Source of the DNA: Cyclobacteriaceae bacterium
GTDB lineage: Bacteria; Bacteroidota; Bacteroidia; Cytophagales; Cyclobacteriaceae
Direction of reading: 5' to 3'
Assembly (NCBI GenBank): GCA_020436125.1
Contig: JAGQYK010000002.1
Location: 28,784-92,783 of the forward strand
Length of the DNA stretch: 64,000 bases
The notes under the pieces are model-generated. The model was not told where the DNA came from and did not search any database. It saw only the letters and a program-made list of their open reading frames with translations. This document shows positions 45,706 through 54,938 of this stretch, one piece after another; the stretch's first letter is position 1, and every line of letters begins with the position of its first letter. The translations under genes and the position numbers were made by a program.

Positions 45706-46269
45706 ATGGCAACTGTTTCTGATTTAAGTAAAGGAAATTTCATTCGTTACAATGGCGAAGTGGTAAAGGTGGAGGAACTCCAACACAGAACTCCAGGAAA
45801 CCTGCGTGCATTTTATCAGGTAAAAATGAGAAACATCCGATCTGGTAAAATTGTTGAGAACAGATTCCGACCAGGAGATGCTGTGGATCTTCTGCGTGTA
45901 GAAACTAAAGAATATCAGTACCTCTACGAAGAAGGTGAAAGCTTGGTCTGCATGGACAATCAAACTTTTGAACAAATATACCTGGACAAAGCATTGTTAG
46001 GAGATTCGTTTAAATACCTTAAAGAAGCAGTTACATTGATTATTGCCTTTGAAAACGGAACAGAGCCAATAATTGCTGAACCACCTCCACACGTAATATT
46101 AAATGTAACGTATACAGAACCAGGGTTGTCTGGGGACACCGCAACCCGTACATTAAAACCCGCAACAGTAGAAACTGGAGCGGAAGTAAGAGTACCTTTG
46201 TTTATTAACACAGGGGATAATGTGAAGATTAATACATCCAACGGTGAGTATTTAGAACGAGTAAAGTAA
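45706..46269 (+). CDS. efp: Elongation factor P with Asn at the tip of the modification loop
   Basis: Relieves ribosome stalling at polyproline stretches. 187 residues in three beta-barrel domains: KOW-like domain I (1-65), then two OB domains, the second ending ATRTLKPATVETGAEVRVPLFINTGD, the family signature. The domain I loop, where E. coli has PGK34G and other species PGR, reads TPGNLRAF, so the tip residue (32 here) is Asn. No Lys or Arg for beta-lysylation or rhamnosylation is there. It precedes accB by only 3 bases. Confidence 0.95.
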   Translation: MATVSDLSKGNFIRYNGEVVKVEELQHRTPGNLRAFYQVKMRNIRSGKIVENRFRPGDAVDLLRVETKEYQYLYEEGESLVCMDNQTFEQIYLDKALLGDSFKYLKEAVTLIIAFENGTEPIIAEPPPHVILNVTYTEPGLSGDTATRTLKPATVETGAEVRVPLFINTGDNVKINTSNGEYLERVK

Positions 46270-46272
46270 CTT

Positions 46273-46842
46273 ATGGCAAAGACAAGAAAAACTTCATTGA
46301 AAGTGGCGCGAAAGCAAGCTCCAACAAAGAAATCAGTTCAAAACTCTTCAGACATGAAAACTGCAGAAATAAGAGATCTTATTGACTTTATCGCTCAATC
46401 TGGGTTGAATGAAGTGGATATTGAAACCAAAGAATTAAAACTTCACGTAAAGAGGGAGCCAGATCAAAAAGTGATGAAATCAGCGGCACCTCAAATGATG
46501 GCCCCTCCAGCAGCCATGGCTGCAGCGCCTCCTGCACCAGTAGCAGCGCCTGCAAGCACCCCTGCCGCACCAGCCGCAGCCGCTCCATCTGGTGGTAGTA
46601 ATTTAGTAGAAATAAAATCCCCGATGATTGGAACATTTTATCGCTCTTCAAACCCAGACACACCTCCTTTAGTGTCAGTAGGAGATAAAATAACCAAGGG
46701 ACAAACAGTATGCATCATTGAGGCCATGAAGCTATTCAATGAGATTGAATCAGAGGTGTCAGGTACAATTGTAAAAGTATTGGCGGAAAATGCTACTCCT
46801 GTAGAATACGAGCAAACGCTCTTTATGGTTGAGCCAGATTAA
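46273..46842 (+). CDS. accB: Biotin carboxyl carrier protein of acetyl-CoA carboxylase
   Basis: Carries the biotin for malonyl-CoA synthesis. The C-terminal biotinyl domain has Lys153 in EAMKLFNEI; an Ala/Pro-rich linker (about 70-107) joins it to the N-terminal helix IRDLIDFIAQSGLNEVDIE. The frame opens at 46273 with an additional 27 residues rich in Lys/Arg before MKTAEIRDL; the family usually starts near that Met (46354). The 3-base gap from efp makes the earlier start plausible, so both are possible. Followed by accC. Confidence 0.94.
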   Translation: MAKTRKTSLKVARKQAPTKKSVQNSSDMKTAEIRDLIDFIAQSGLNEVDIETKELKLHVKREPDQKVMKSAAPQMMAPPAAMAAAPPAPVAAPASTPAAPAAAAPSGGSNLVEIKSPMIGTFYRSSNPDTPPLVSVGDKITKGQTVCIIEAMKLFNEIESEVSGTIVKVLAENATPVEYEQTLFMVEPD

Positions 46843-46889
46843 GCACTGCTTAATGACTGATCTTTTATTGATAACCTAAATTTCGCATT

Positions 46890-48239
46890 GTGTTTAAAAA
46901 AATATTAATAGCAAATCGTGGTGAAATTGCCTTGCGTGTTATCAGAACCTGCAAGGAGATGGACATCAGAACAGTTGCTGTGTACTCTACTGCCGACCGT
47001 GAAAGCCTTCATGTGCGTTTTGCAGATGAGGCCGTATGTATAGGCGGGCCTCCAAGTAAGGATTCCTATTTGAACATCCCAAGAATCATTTCTGCTGCTG
47101 AAATTACTAATGCCGATGCTATCCATCCAGGCTATGGTTTCTTGTCAGAAAATGAAGAGTTCTCATCTGTATGCCATGAGTACGGCATCAAATTCATAGG
47201 ACCATCACCTCAAATGATTAACCTCATGGGTGATAAGGCTACTGCCAAGGACACCATGAAAAAAGCAGGTGTACCTACTATCCCTGGATCTGATGGACTA
47301 GTGGATACGATTGAAGAGGGAATGAAGATTGCCAAAAAAATCAAGTACCCTGTAATCGTAAAAGCTACTGCCGGAGGCGGTGGAAAAGGGATGCGGATTA
47401 TCAATAATGAATCTGAATTCAAAAAAGCATGGGATGACGCAAAGAGAGAATCTGCTGCTGCTTTTGGAAACGATGGACTCTACCTGGAAAAATTTGTAGA
47501 AGAGCCTAGGCATATAGAAATTCAAGTAGTTGGAGATCAATATGGTAAAGTATGTCATTTATCAGAGCGGGATTGCTCTATCCAACGCAGGCATCAAAAA
47601 TTAGTAGAAGAAACCCCCTCCCCTGTAGTAACTCAGGAGTTGCGCGAGAGAATGGGTGAAGCTGCCATTAAAGGTGCAGAAGCTATAAAATACGAAGGTG
47701 CTGGAACAATAGAATTTCTTGTTGATAAGCATGGAGACTTCTATTTCATGGAGATGAACACCCGTATTCAAGTGGAGCATCCCATTACTGAAGAAGTAAC
47801 AGATTACGATCTTATTAAAGAGCAAATAAAAGTGGCTGCAGGGGTGCCTATTTCTGGAAACAACTACTACCCTAATTTATTTGCCATGGAATGCCGCATC
47901 AATGCGGAAGACCCAGCTAATGGTTTCAGGCCATCACCAGGGAAGATTGTAAATCTACATATGCCTGGCGGGCACGGAGTGCGTGTTGATAGCCATGTGT
48001 ATGCTGGATATACTATTCCGCCCAACTACGATTCAATGATTGCAAAACTTATTGTAAGCGGTCAATCAAGGGAAGAAGTTATCACCAGAATGAAGCGTGC
48101 CTTAAGTGAGTTTGTGATTGAAGGGGTAAAAACAACTATTCCTTTCCACTTGAAATTAATGGATAATCAAATTTTCAGATCTGGAAAGTTTACCACTAAA
48201 TTCCTTGAGACGTCTTTCAACTTCGATGATTTAAAATAA
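46890..48239 (+). CDS. accC: Biotin carboxylase subunit of acetyl-CoA carboxylase
   Basis: Carboxylates the biotin on AccB using ATP and bicarbonate. 449 residues from a GTG start: [32 protein letters not shown], the ATP-grasp glycine loop [13 protein letters not shown] (about 157-169), the [16 protein letters not shown] signature and [15 protein letters not shown]. 47 bases after accB. Convergent with the flotillin gene with no gap. Confidence 0.97.
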   Translation: MFKKILIANRGEIALRVIRTCKEMDIRTVAVYSTADRESLHVRFADEAVCIGGPPSKDSYLNIPRIISAAEITNADAIHPGYGFLSENEEFSSVCHEYGIKFIGPSPQMINLMGDKATAKDTMKKAGVPTIPGSDGLVDTIEEGMKIAKKIKYPVIVKATAGGGGKGMRIINNESEFKKAWDDAKRESAAAFGNDGLYLEKFVEEPRHIEIQVVGDQYGKVCHLSERDCSIQRRHQKLVEETPSPVVTQELRERMGEAAIKGAEAIKYEGAGTIEFLVDKHGDFYFMEMNTRIQVEHPITEEVTDYDLIKEQIKVAAGVPISGNNYYPNLFAMECRINAEDPANGFRPSPGKIVNLHMPGGHGVRVDSHVYAGYTIPPNYDSMIAKLIVSGQSREEVITRMKRALSEFVIEGVKTTIPFHLKLMDNQIFRSGKFTTKFLETSFNFDDLK

Positions 48240-49679
48240 TTATTCTTTCGAATCCTGCGTTGGAGCTGATGGTTTATCTGACGCAGGTTTCGACTTCTTT
48301 TCGGACTTAACTAATGCTGCCATTTGCTTAAGTTCCTCATCGGTTTTTCCTTTAAGATAATCTGGCAACTCCATTCCTGCCATATTAAATATCTCTTGAA
48401 GAGGAGGAACTGATTGGTAGAGTCCTGAGATAAAGTTTGCTGTGGATGTTTTTCCATCAGTACCTGATCCTCCCTCCCAAACGGTGATTTTATCAATCTT
48501 AATATTTTTAATTGCCTCAGTTTGCATACGGACCAATTCAGGGAGTTTATCCGCGATAAGTAGTAAAACTGCATCACGAGCATTGTCACCTGCGGCTTTC
48601 ACAATCTGCTCTAATCCTTGTGCCTGCTTAGTCAATACCTCCAATAAACCTTGAGCCTCTGCCTGCCGCATGAATAAAACAGCATCAGCCTCACCTTTTG
48701 CTTTACGTCTTATCATTTCAGCTTCAGCCTCCGCAGTAATCTCAACTTTTTCCTTGTTGATCATAGCAGGCACGACAATGTTCGCATTTTGCGTTGCCCT
48801 GTCACGTTCTGCTCGTGCTCCCTCCGCCTCCTGCTCAGCTGCATAAGCCTCCTCTAATGCCTTAGCGCTTTGCACTTTTTCACTAGCTGTAGCCAGCTTT
48901 AAAGCTTCTGCTTCTCGCTGCCTTCTTTGGGCATCTGATTGTGCCACCTTTATCTTCGCCAAGTTCTCTCCTTCTACAGCCATTGCTTCAGCATCCGATA
49001 CCTTTACCCGTTGATCCTGCATTGCATTAGCTTGGCCAATTGCCCCATCCCTGTTCTTTTCTGCGACCATTTTCTTTGCATCATTAATCGCTTTTGCCGC
49101 AGCTTCTTTTCCAAGCGCTTCAATATAACCCGACTCATCCTTAATATCAGTGACATTAACGTTAATCAGCTTTAGACCAATTTTCTTAAGCTCTGCCTCC
49201 ACATTCGAAGCTACATTGGCTAAAAATTTATCTCGGTTACTGTTGAGCTCTTCTATGTCCATCATGGCAACAACCAGCCTCAACTGCCCGAATATTATGT
49301 CTTTTGCAAGATCATGAATATTCTCCTTAGATTGTCCCAATAGGCGTTCGGCCGCGTTCTCCATCACGCCAGATTCTGTGGATATCCCCACAGTAAAACG
49401 TGAAGGAACATCAACCCTAATATTTTGCTTGCTCAGAGCATTGGTCAGGTTTACTTCAATCGAATTGGGTGTAAGATCAAGAAAGGCATAATCTTGAAAT
49501 ACAGGCCAGATAAATGCTGCACCACCATGAATACATCGTGCTGAGCCTCCTCCCACCTTACCATAAACTACAAGCACCCTATCGGAAGGACATCGCTTGT
49601 AACGTCTAAGGATGGTAGTTATAATTATGAATACAAAAAGGCCAATAATGGCGAGAATCGGGAGGGTGAAAACGCTCAT
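48240..49679 (-). CDS. Flotillin-family membrane scaffold protein
   Basis: SPFH/flotillin protein of functional membrane microdomains, 479 residues. One N-terminal membrane helix (about 3-25), the SPFH domain (about 30-210, with VPSRFTVGISTE and LKLINVNVTDIKDESGYIEALG), then a long coiled coil with Glu-Ala repeats (about 210-330) and a C-terminal tail with charged low complexity. An NfeD-like protein is encoded 4 bases upstream on the same strand, the usual operon partner (compare FloT/YuaF). Confidence 0.93.
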   Translation of the reverse strand: MSVFTLPILAIIGLFVFIIITTILRRYKRCPSDRVLVVYGKVGGGSARCIHGGAAFIWPVFQDYAFLDLTPNSIEVNLTNALSKQNIRVDVPSRFTVGISTESGVMENAAERLLGQSKENIHDLAKDIIFGQLRLVVAMMDIEELNSNRDKFLANVASNVEAELKKIGLKLINVNVTDIKDESGYIEALGKEAAAKAINDAKKMVAEKNRDGAIGQANAMQDQRVKVSDAEAMAVEGENLAKIKVAQSDAQRRQREAEALKLATASEKVQSAKALEEAYAAEQEAEGARAERDRATQNANIVVPAMINKEKVEITAEAEAEMIRRKAKGEADAVLFMRQAEAQGLLEVLTKQAQGLEQIVKAAGDNARDAVLLLIADKLPELVRMQTEAIKNIKIDKITVWEGGSGTDGKTSTANFISGLYQSVPPLQEIFNMAGMELPDYLKGKTDEELKQMAALVKSEKKSKPASDKPSAPTQDSKE

Positions 49680-49683
49680 TGCT

Positions 49684-50268
49684 TTATTGCTTAGTATCTG
49701 TTACTAATAAAATATTGTCATTAACAATTTTAGAAACTGTAATGACCTTACCTGTTGAAATATCATGATCATCATCCGTCATCGCATCCAATGTTCTCAA
49801 TGACCCCATCACTTTCACTTGTACTTTTCCTACATTGCCACGTTTGGATTGAATCGGTAAATAAACTTCACCTACCTTCCCTACAGCTTTGCTGAATTGC
49901 AGCGTCCCATCCACATTCATTTTTCCCATCATGTAAAACATGCCTGCCATAATTGCCATCATCAGCAAACCTGCTACTACTGAGATAAATAAAGAAAGCC
50001 CATTCGAAAGTCCACCATCCATGCATGCTATTCCAGTCCAAGAAAAAATGGTGAAGAACCCAACAAGATTTTTGACAGTTAAAAACTGAAATGATATCCC
50101 ATGATCCGTTTCAATATCAACATCAGGAACATCATCGGGAGCATCACCTCCTGCAAAAAGGGATAGAATAAGTTGAAGTAGAAAAAAAACAGTGAAAGGA
50201 ATGGCAATGCACCAGTATACCTTTAAAAGAGGGCTAAGACCAACCCACCATGCATCAAAATTTTCCAT
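49684..50268 (-). CDS. NfeD/YuaF-like membrane protein with OB-fold, flotillin partner
   Basis: 194 residues: a first membrane helix (about 16-40), an acidic loop (DAPDDVPDVDIETD), two or more further helices (about 65-115) and a C-terminal OB-fold-like beta domain (FSKAVGKVGEVYLPIQSKRGN to ILLVTDTKQ). Small proteins of this type are encoded next to flotillins and help them form membrane clusters. The assignment rests on layout and neighbour more than on strong motifs. Confidence 0.8.
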   Translation of the reverse strand: MENFDAWWVGLSPLLKVYWCIAIPFTVFFLLQLILSLFAGGDAPDDVPDVDIETDHGISFQFLTVKNLVGFFTIFSWTGIACMDGGLSNGLSLFISVVAGLLMMAIMAGMFYMMGKMNVDGTLQFSKAVGKVGEVYLPIQSKRGNVGKVQVKVMGSLRTLDAMTDDDHDISTGKVITVSKIVNDNILLVTDTKQ

Positions 50269-50330
50269 AGTTTGTTAACCAAAATACCGGATATATTTTT
50301 CATTTCCAACGAACCTCTCTAATCCTGGCA

Positions 50331-50363
50331 AAAAAAAAGCGACTTTCCCTAGTCGCTTTTTTT
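50331..50363 (-). terminator. Terminator after dnaN
   Basis: A perfect 13-base-pair stem (AAAAAAAGCGACT/AGTCGCTTTTTTT, 50332-50344 and 50351-50363) with a 6-base loop. It works in either direction and lies 14 bases past the dnaN stop. Confidence 0.88.
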
Positions 50364-50376
50364 GATTAATAACTGA

Positions 50377-51501
50377 TTAAACGTACTGATTAAGCATTAC
50401 TGGCATCACCAGCATCAAAATATCTTCGTCTTTATCTTTGTCGATCGGAAGAATAACACCCGCCTTGTTGGAAGCAGACATATTCAATTTGATTTGATCG
50501 GTATCCAGATTGGATAGCATCTCTATAATAAACTTAGCGTTGAATCCAATTTCGATATCCTCTCCTTCGTGCTCACAAGAAAGGCGCTCATTCGCCTCAT
50601 TAGAGAAATCAAGATCCTCGGCTGAAACCTGAAGTTCACTTCCCGTTATTTTCAACCTTACCTGATGAGTTGTCTTATTGGCATAAATAGCAATACGTTT
50701 CAAAGAGCTCAACAGGTCCGTACGACTAATGGTCATTTTTATTGGATTTTGAGAAGGTATTACATTCTCATAATCCGGGAAACGCTCGTCAATAAGGCGG
50801 CAAATCATTCGGATGCTACCAAACTTGAAAAATGCGTTGGACATGTTGAAATCGATACTTACCTCAGTGTTCTCAGTGGGTAAGGTAGCTTTGAGCAAAT
50901 TCAGGGCTTTGCGCGGGATAATGATCGCATTGCCACTATCTGACTTAATATCTGTTCTGCGGTAGCGCACCAAACGGTGGCCATCAGTAGCTACAAATGT
51001 GGTGTTCTTCTCGCCAAGGTTAACATAAACTCCCGTCATCGCAGGACGTAATTCATCACTACTTGTAGCGAAAATGGTGTTATTTACAGCCTTAGCCAAA
51101 ACATCAGATGACAATACTGCTGAGAAGTCATTAGAGACTGCTGGCACCTTTGGGAAATCAGTGGCATTCTCACCACTTAATTTATAACGACCGTTGTCTG
51201 AGCTGATTTCTATACTATAGGTTGACTCATCTATGGAGAACGTAACCGGCTGATCAGGTAAGTTCTTTAAAGTATCCAGTAATATTCTGGCAGGAACCGC
51301 AATACTTCCTTTTTCCTTTGATTCCACTGTAATCTCGGTGATCATGGAAGTTTGAAGATCAGATGCCGTAACGGTGAGTATATTTTTTTCTATCTCAAAA
51401 AGAAAGTTCTCAAGGATCGGAACAACAGGGTTGGTGGTAATAACACCATTAATATTAGAAAGCTGCTTTAGCAAGTAGCTGGAATTGACGATAAACTTCA
51501 T
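50377..51501 (-). CDS. dnaN: DNA polymerase III sliding clamp (beta subunit)
   Basis: Ring-shaped processivity factor of replication. 374 residues in three similar clamp domains: MKFIVNSSYLLKQLSNINGVI start, FATDGHRLVRYR at the end of the middle domain (about 175) and LLMLVMPV-type end (ILMLVMPVMLNQYV). The C-terminal hydrophobic pocket region is intact. It follows the gld cluster on the same strand; dnaN beside gldG is, as I recall, a common Bacteroidota order and has no link to a replication origin here. Confidence 0.97.
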   Translation of the reverse strand: MKFIVNSSYLLKQLSNINGVITTNPVVPILENFLFEIEKNILTVTASDLQTSMITEITVESKEKGSIAVPARILLDTLKNLPDQPVTFSIDESTYSIEISSDNGRYKLSGENATDFPKVPAVSNDFSAVLSSDVLAKAVNNTIFATSSDELRPAMTGVYVNLGEKNTTFVATDGHRLVRYRRTDIKSDSGNAIIIPRKALNLLKATLPTENTEVSIDFNMSNAFFKFGSIRMICRLIDERFPDYENVIPSQNPIKMTISRTDLLSSLKRIAIYANKTTHQVRLKITGSELQVSAEDLDFSNEANERLSCEHEGEDIEIGFNAKFIIEMLSNLDTDQIKLNMSASNKAGVILPIDKDKDEDILMLVMPVMLNQYV

Positions 51502-51532
51502 CTAAGTCAGTGGTTTTTGGTTGTAATGGCGG

Positions 51533-51563
51533 TAAAGTTAGGAAGAAAAACCAATTCTGGAAA
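51533..51563 (-). promoter_or_regulatory. Possible dnaN promoter
   Basis: Minus strand TTTC (51563-51560), 19 bases, TAACTTTA (51540-51533): one mismatch in each element, correct spacing, 32 bases before the ATG. Confidence 0.35.
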
Positions 51564-51601
51564 TGAAGTTTAAACCCTCAAAATTGAGCACTAAACCCAC
51601 A

Positions 51602-52534
51602 TTACTTTTTGAAATAATCGCGTGTCTTCAAGATCGGGATCACCTGCGATCTGCTAAAAAGAACCGGATCGGCAGCATTCAACCTCCCCAAAGCATCCTG
51701 ATCGTCTTCGATAGGTGGGTAAAGGTCAAGTGTCATGGTATTGTCTCCCAGATCGTAAACCCGAATGGTGGCAATGGGTGTTGTTTGAAGGAGGCTGTCA
51801 TAGGCCGGAATCAGACCGGGGGTCAAATATTCTTTCGCCACCAGCAGGGACACAGCGTCTAAATAGTCATTCAATTTTGTTGTATCTGAAGGCGGGCTAT
51901 TAACCAAATCAAACCCTGCCCCCTGATCGGATATAGAAAAGTTTTGATTGGGCTGCCTGCTGAACTCCGTCTCCAATTTTTTAAAATTTCTCCAATTGAA
52001 ATTAAATACTCTTCTGTCTCTCCACCCATTGGCGGTTAACTCAAAAACTCCGGAAACATATACCCGATAACCTGGAATGGTCATGATGTAAGGCCCTAAG
52101 TCATTATCCAGAAAATAAGCTTCAGTTTTTGCTGAATTTCCACCAGCATAGAAACTCTTCACCAGAGCATTCTCCTGGTAAAGGTTCAGCTTCACTCCTT
52201 CCTTAAGCAGCATAGAAGTAATGGAATCCTTCAGGTTATTGGCCACTTGTCTTTTGGGTTCAGCCTGCTGCAACGTGGCGAAAAGAACGGTTATTAATTG
52301 TTCATCCGCTTCCTGATTTTTATTCACGAGCCATTTTGATCCGCTAAAGCTGAGCTCTACTTCTTCAGTGGCAGATGATAGTGTAACCCGATCAACTGAA
52401 GACAGGTCTTGCACCTTGAAAATATTTTTATCTACCTCCTGGCTATCCGATTGATAAAAGAATAGTGCAACAGCGAGGACTATCAACCCGCCCAATGAAG
52501 CTACTAATGCCTTATTCTTTTTTTCCTGACTCAA
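51602..52534 (-). CDS. DUF4340-domain membrane-anchored protein after gldG
   Basis: 310 residues: one N-terminal membrane helix (about 10-27) and a periplasmic beta-rich body matching the DUF4340 pattern (VTLSSATEEVELSFSGSKWLVN, then LTANGWRDRRVFNF). It overlaps gldG by 4 bases. DUF4340 proteins often follow GldG-like ABC auxiliary proteins, so it is probably part of the same transporter complex; its exact function is not known. Confidence 0.85.
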   Translation of the reverse strand: MSQEKKNKALVASLGGLIVLAVALFFYQSDSQEVDKNIFKVQDLSSVDRVTLSSATEEVELSFSGSKWLVNKNQEADEQLITVLFATLQQAEPKRQVANNLKDSITSMLLKEGVKLNLYQENALVKSFYAGGNSAKTEAYFLDNDLGPYIMTIPGYRVYVSGVFELTANGWRDRRVFNFNWRNFKKLETEFSRQPNQNFSISDQGAGFDLVNSPPSDTTKLNDYLDAVSLLVAKEYLTPGLIPAYDSLLQTTPIATIRVYDLGDNTMTLDLYPPIEDDQDALGRLNAADPVLFSRSQVIPILKTRDYFKK

Positions 52535-54216
52535 TGTGTTGAATATTTTCGTTTCCTTAAATACGCTCTAATCAATCCAAAGGCAAAGAGGACAGCAAGG
52601 GGAAGAATCAGATTGATCGTTTGCCAAAAAGGCCTATCCTCCTCTACCTTGGTTTTATTCAATGGTCTGATTTTTATTTCTTTGCTTCGTGTGCTTATTA
52701 AGCCATCCCCATCCACTAAATAGGCGACCATATTCATCAGTAAATTTTCGTTAGCAAAAGTGTAAGAGGATATAGGATCAAAGCCAAGTTGTTGAGGCTG
52801 CCCTGTTCTGGAATTGATATCATTTCTTACCACATCACCATCTGCTATCACTATTATTTTCGTTGGTAAGCTTTTCTCTTTAAAGTTAATTCCTTCACTT
52901 CCATCAGGCATAAACCTATCCTTATAGAGTGAAGTAAATTCACCTTCCAACAAGTAACCTACAGGTATCGAGCCTGGCTGAAACAGCTCCGGGTTTGTAT
53001 TGTTGCGCAAATCATTAACGCTCACTTTTACAGGTGTTCCCATTTTTCGGGAAGCAGGTGAAGTGAATAGCAATGGAGTTTTTATAACACCGGTCGCCTT
53101 TACGGTATCAATACTACTCACAAAACGAAGTAACGTAGCATCAAGGTTCCGCGTGATCGGGTGCGTAGCATACTGATTTACCAAAGGAAAAAATGGCCAA
53201 TCCATCTGCATCAATTGAGGGCGATTGCCAACTTGTCCCGTCACCACAGGATAGCGAGCTGCAATCCGATCCTGAATAAGATCCGGGTTGATCCTTACGC
53301 CATATTTAAACAACAGATCTTCCATATTAAGCGTATAAGGAAACGCGAAATAATCTTGTCTCGATGCACTGTCCATCACTGCATCCAATCTATCCATTAA
53401 TACCATTAACTTTCCACCATGCATTATAAACTGATCTAGCTTTAGCTTATCCAATTCACTGAATGACTGCGTGGGTTTGGGTATTATTAAAAGATCGTAA
53501 TTTTCAATAGCCTTTTTCCGTGCCAAATCCACTTTAAAAACTCCGTATTTATCCAATAGAGCATTATTAAAGCTTGCAATTTGAAGGCTATCTAGTTCAC
53601 CATGACCAGTAAGTAATCCTATTCGTTTTGGGTTGGTGTTAGTAAGCTGTTGAATGGTATTGGCTAACTCATATTCTAATCCCTCAATAGATTGATTTAG
53701 TACCTCTTCTGAACTACTGGCTCGATTACCTTTTAGAAGCATCACTCCTTTCTCAAAACCACCATAACTGATCACCGCACCGGGAAATACCAACTTTTCT
53801 GTTCTTTGTCCTCCTTTATTATCGATTACATTCATAGGCGAAATCCCCTTCGACATTAAGTCATTCATAAATTCGCTTTGTGCTTTCTGACTTAAAGCCG
53901 ACTCTGGATTCGTAAAAGAGTAGTGCACCTTATTTCCTGAAGTAATTCTGAATTCGGCTAGTAACTCATCAATGGATCGCTGCAGTCGTTTAAACCCTGC
54001 ATTTAAATCTCCTGCCAAAAACACTTCGATGTACACATCATCATCAAGGTTTTCCAATAAGATTTGTGTAGGTTCCTTTATGCTGTAACGCTTTTCTTCC
54101 GTAAGATCCAACCTGAAAAAAAAGTGAATGGCAGCTAAATTCACGACTAACGCCAGCACTATACCATTGGCTAGTAACAACAGATCGCCCAGTTTTTTAC
54201 TTTTCCAATTCACCAT
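52531..54216 (-). CDS. gldG: Gliding-motility ABC transporter auxiliary component GldG
   Basis: 561 residues. Membrane helices at both ends (about 10-33 and 530-552) hold a large periplasmic domain of the ABC-type uncharacterised transport family: LTEEKRYSIKEPTQILLENLDD, LLTGHGELDSLQIASF, GGKLMVLMDRLDAV. It overlaps gldF by 7 bases and DUF4340 by 4. GldA, GldF and GldG form an ABC transporter needed for gliding in Flavobacterium; its substrate is unknown. Confidence 0.93.
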   Translation of the reverse strand: MVNWKSKKLGDLLLLANGIVLALVVNLAAIHFFFRLDLTEEKRYSIKEPTQILLENLDDDVYIEVFLAGDLNAGFKRLQRSIDELLAEFRITSGNKVHYSFTNPESALSQKAQSEFMNDLMSKGISPMNVIDNKGGQRTEKLVFPGAVISYGGFEKGVMLLKGNRASSSEEVLNQSIEGLEYELANTIQQLTNTNPKRIGLLTGHGELDSLQIASFNNALLDKYGVFKVDLARKKAIENYDLLIIPKPTQSFSELDKLKLDQFIMHGGKLMVLMDRLDAVMDSASRQDYFAFPYTLNMEDLLFKYGVRINPDLIQDRIAARYPVVTGQVGNRPQLMQMDWPFFPLVNQYATHPITRNLDATLLRFVSSIDTVKATGVIKTPLLFTSPASRKMGTPVKVSVNDLRNNTNPELFQPGSIPVGYLLEGEFTSLYKDRFMPDGSEGINFKEKSLPTKIIVIADGDVVRNDINSRTGQPQQLGFDPISSYTFANENLLMNMVAYLVDGDGLISTRSKEIKIRPLNKTKVEEDRPFWQTINLILPLAVLFAFGLIRAYLRKRKYSTH

Positions 54217-54938
54217 TGTCTGCTGCTCAAAATAGTTTTGGTCAACAACAACATTAACCCTGTCACGGAAAAGAAATAAAGCAAATCACGACTATCAATT
54301 AAGCCTCTGCTCATCGAATCGTAATGATCCAAAATTCCCAATTGCTTAATTTGTAATGCCCATCCGCCTTCAGCTACAAGAGAAGAAAAAGAATCAAACC
54401 CGGAGTAGAAGATAAGGCAGAGGAATGCTGCAACAACAAAAGAAACAATTTGATTAGGGGTAATGGATGAGGCAAAAACTCCAATGGAACAGAATACTCC
54501 GCCCAAAAGAATCAATCCTATATAAGAACCGATTACGCCTGGGGTATCAATATTTCCGGTGGGTTCACCCAGTAAGTAAATAGAATAATAATATATCAGC
54601 GTAGGAAGCACCGCTACCAGCACCAAGGCAAATCCAGCAAGAAATTTTCCTATGATAATATCCCATTCGGATAAAGGTTTTGTCAACAGCAACTCCATGG
54701 TACCCATTTTCTTTTCCTCCGCAAAACTGCGCATGGTAATGGCGGGTATTAAAAAGATAAATACATACGGACCCAATGAGAAGAGTGTGTCCATATCAGC
54801 ATACCCATAATCAAGTACAGATGTTTCTGGGAAAACCCACATGAGCATGCCGATGCCTGTAAGAAATACACCAATAATAATATAAGCTACCAGTGAATTA
54901 AGAAACCCATTAAACTCTTTGGCGAAAATCTGAATCAT
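54210..54938 (-). CDS. gldF: Gliding-motility ABC transporter permease GldF
   Basis: 242 residues, six predicted membrane helices. Marks of ABC-2 type permeases of the NosY/GldF branch: FAKEFNGFLNSLVAYIIIG at the N-terminus, FIFLIPAITMRSFAEEKKMGTMELLLTKPLSEWDIIIGKFLA in the middle (amphipathic coupling helix region). It overlaps both neighbours (gldA by 4 bases, gldG by 7), so the subunits are made in step. Confidence 0.94.
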   Translation of the reverse strand: MIQIFAKEFNGFLNSLVAYIIIGVFLTGIGMLMWVFPETSVLDYGYADMDTLFSLGPYVFIFLIPAITMRSFAEEKKMGTMELLLTKPLSEWDIIIGKFLAGFALVLVAVLPTLIYYYSIYLLGEPTGNIDTPGVIGSYIGLILLGGVFCSIGVFASSITPNQIVSFVVAAFLCLIFYSGFDSFSSLVAEGGWALQIKQLGILDHYDSMSRGLIDSRDLLYFFSVTGLMLLLTKTILSSRQW

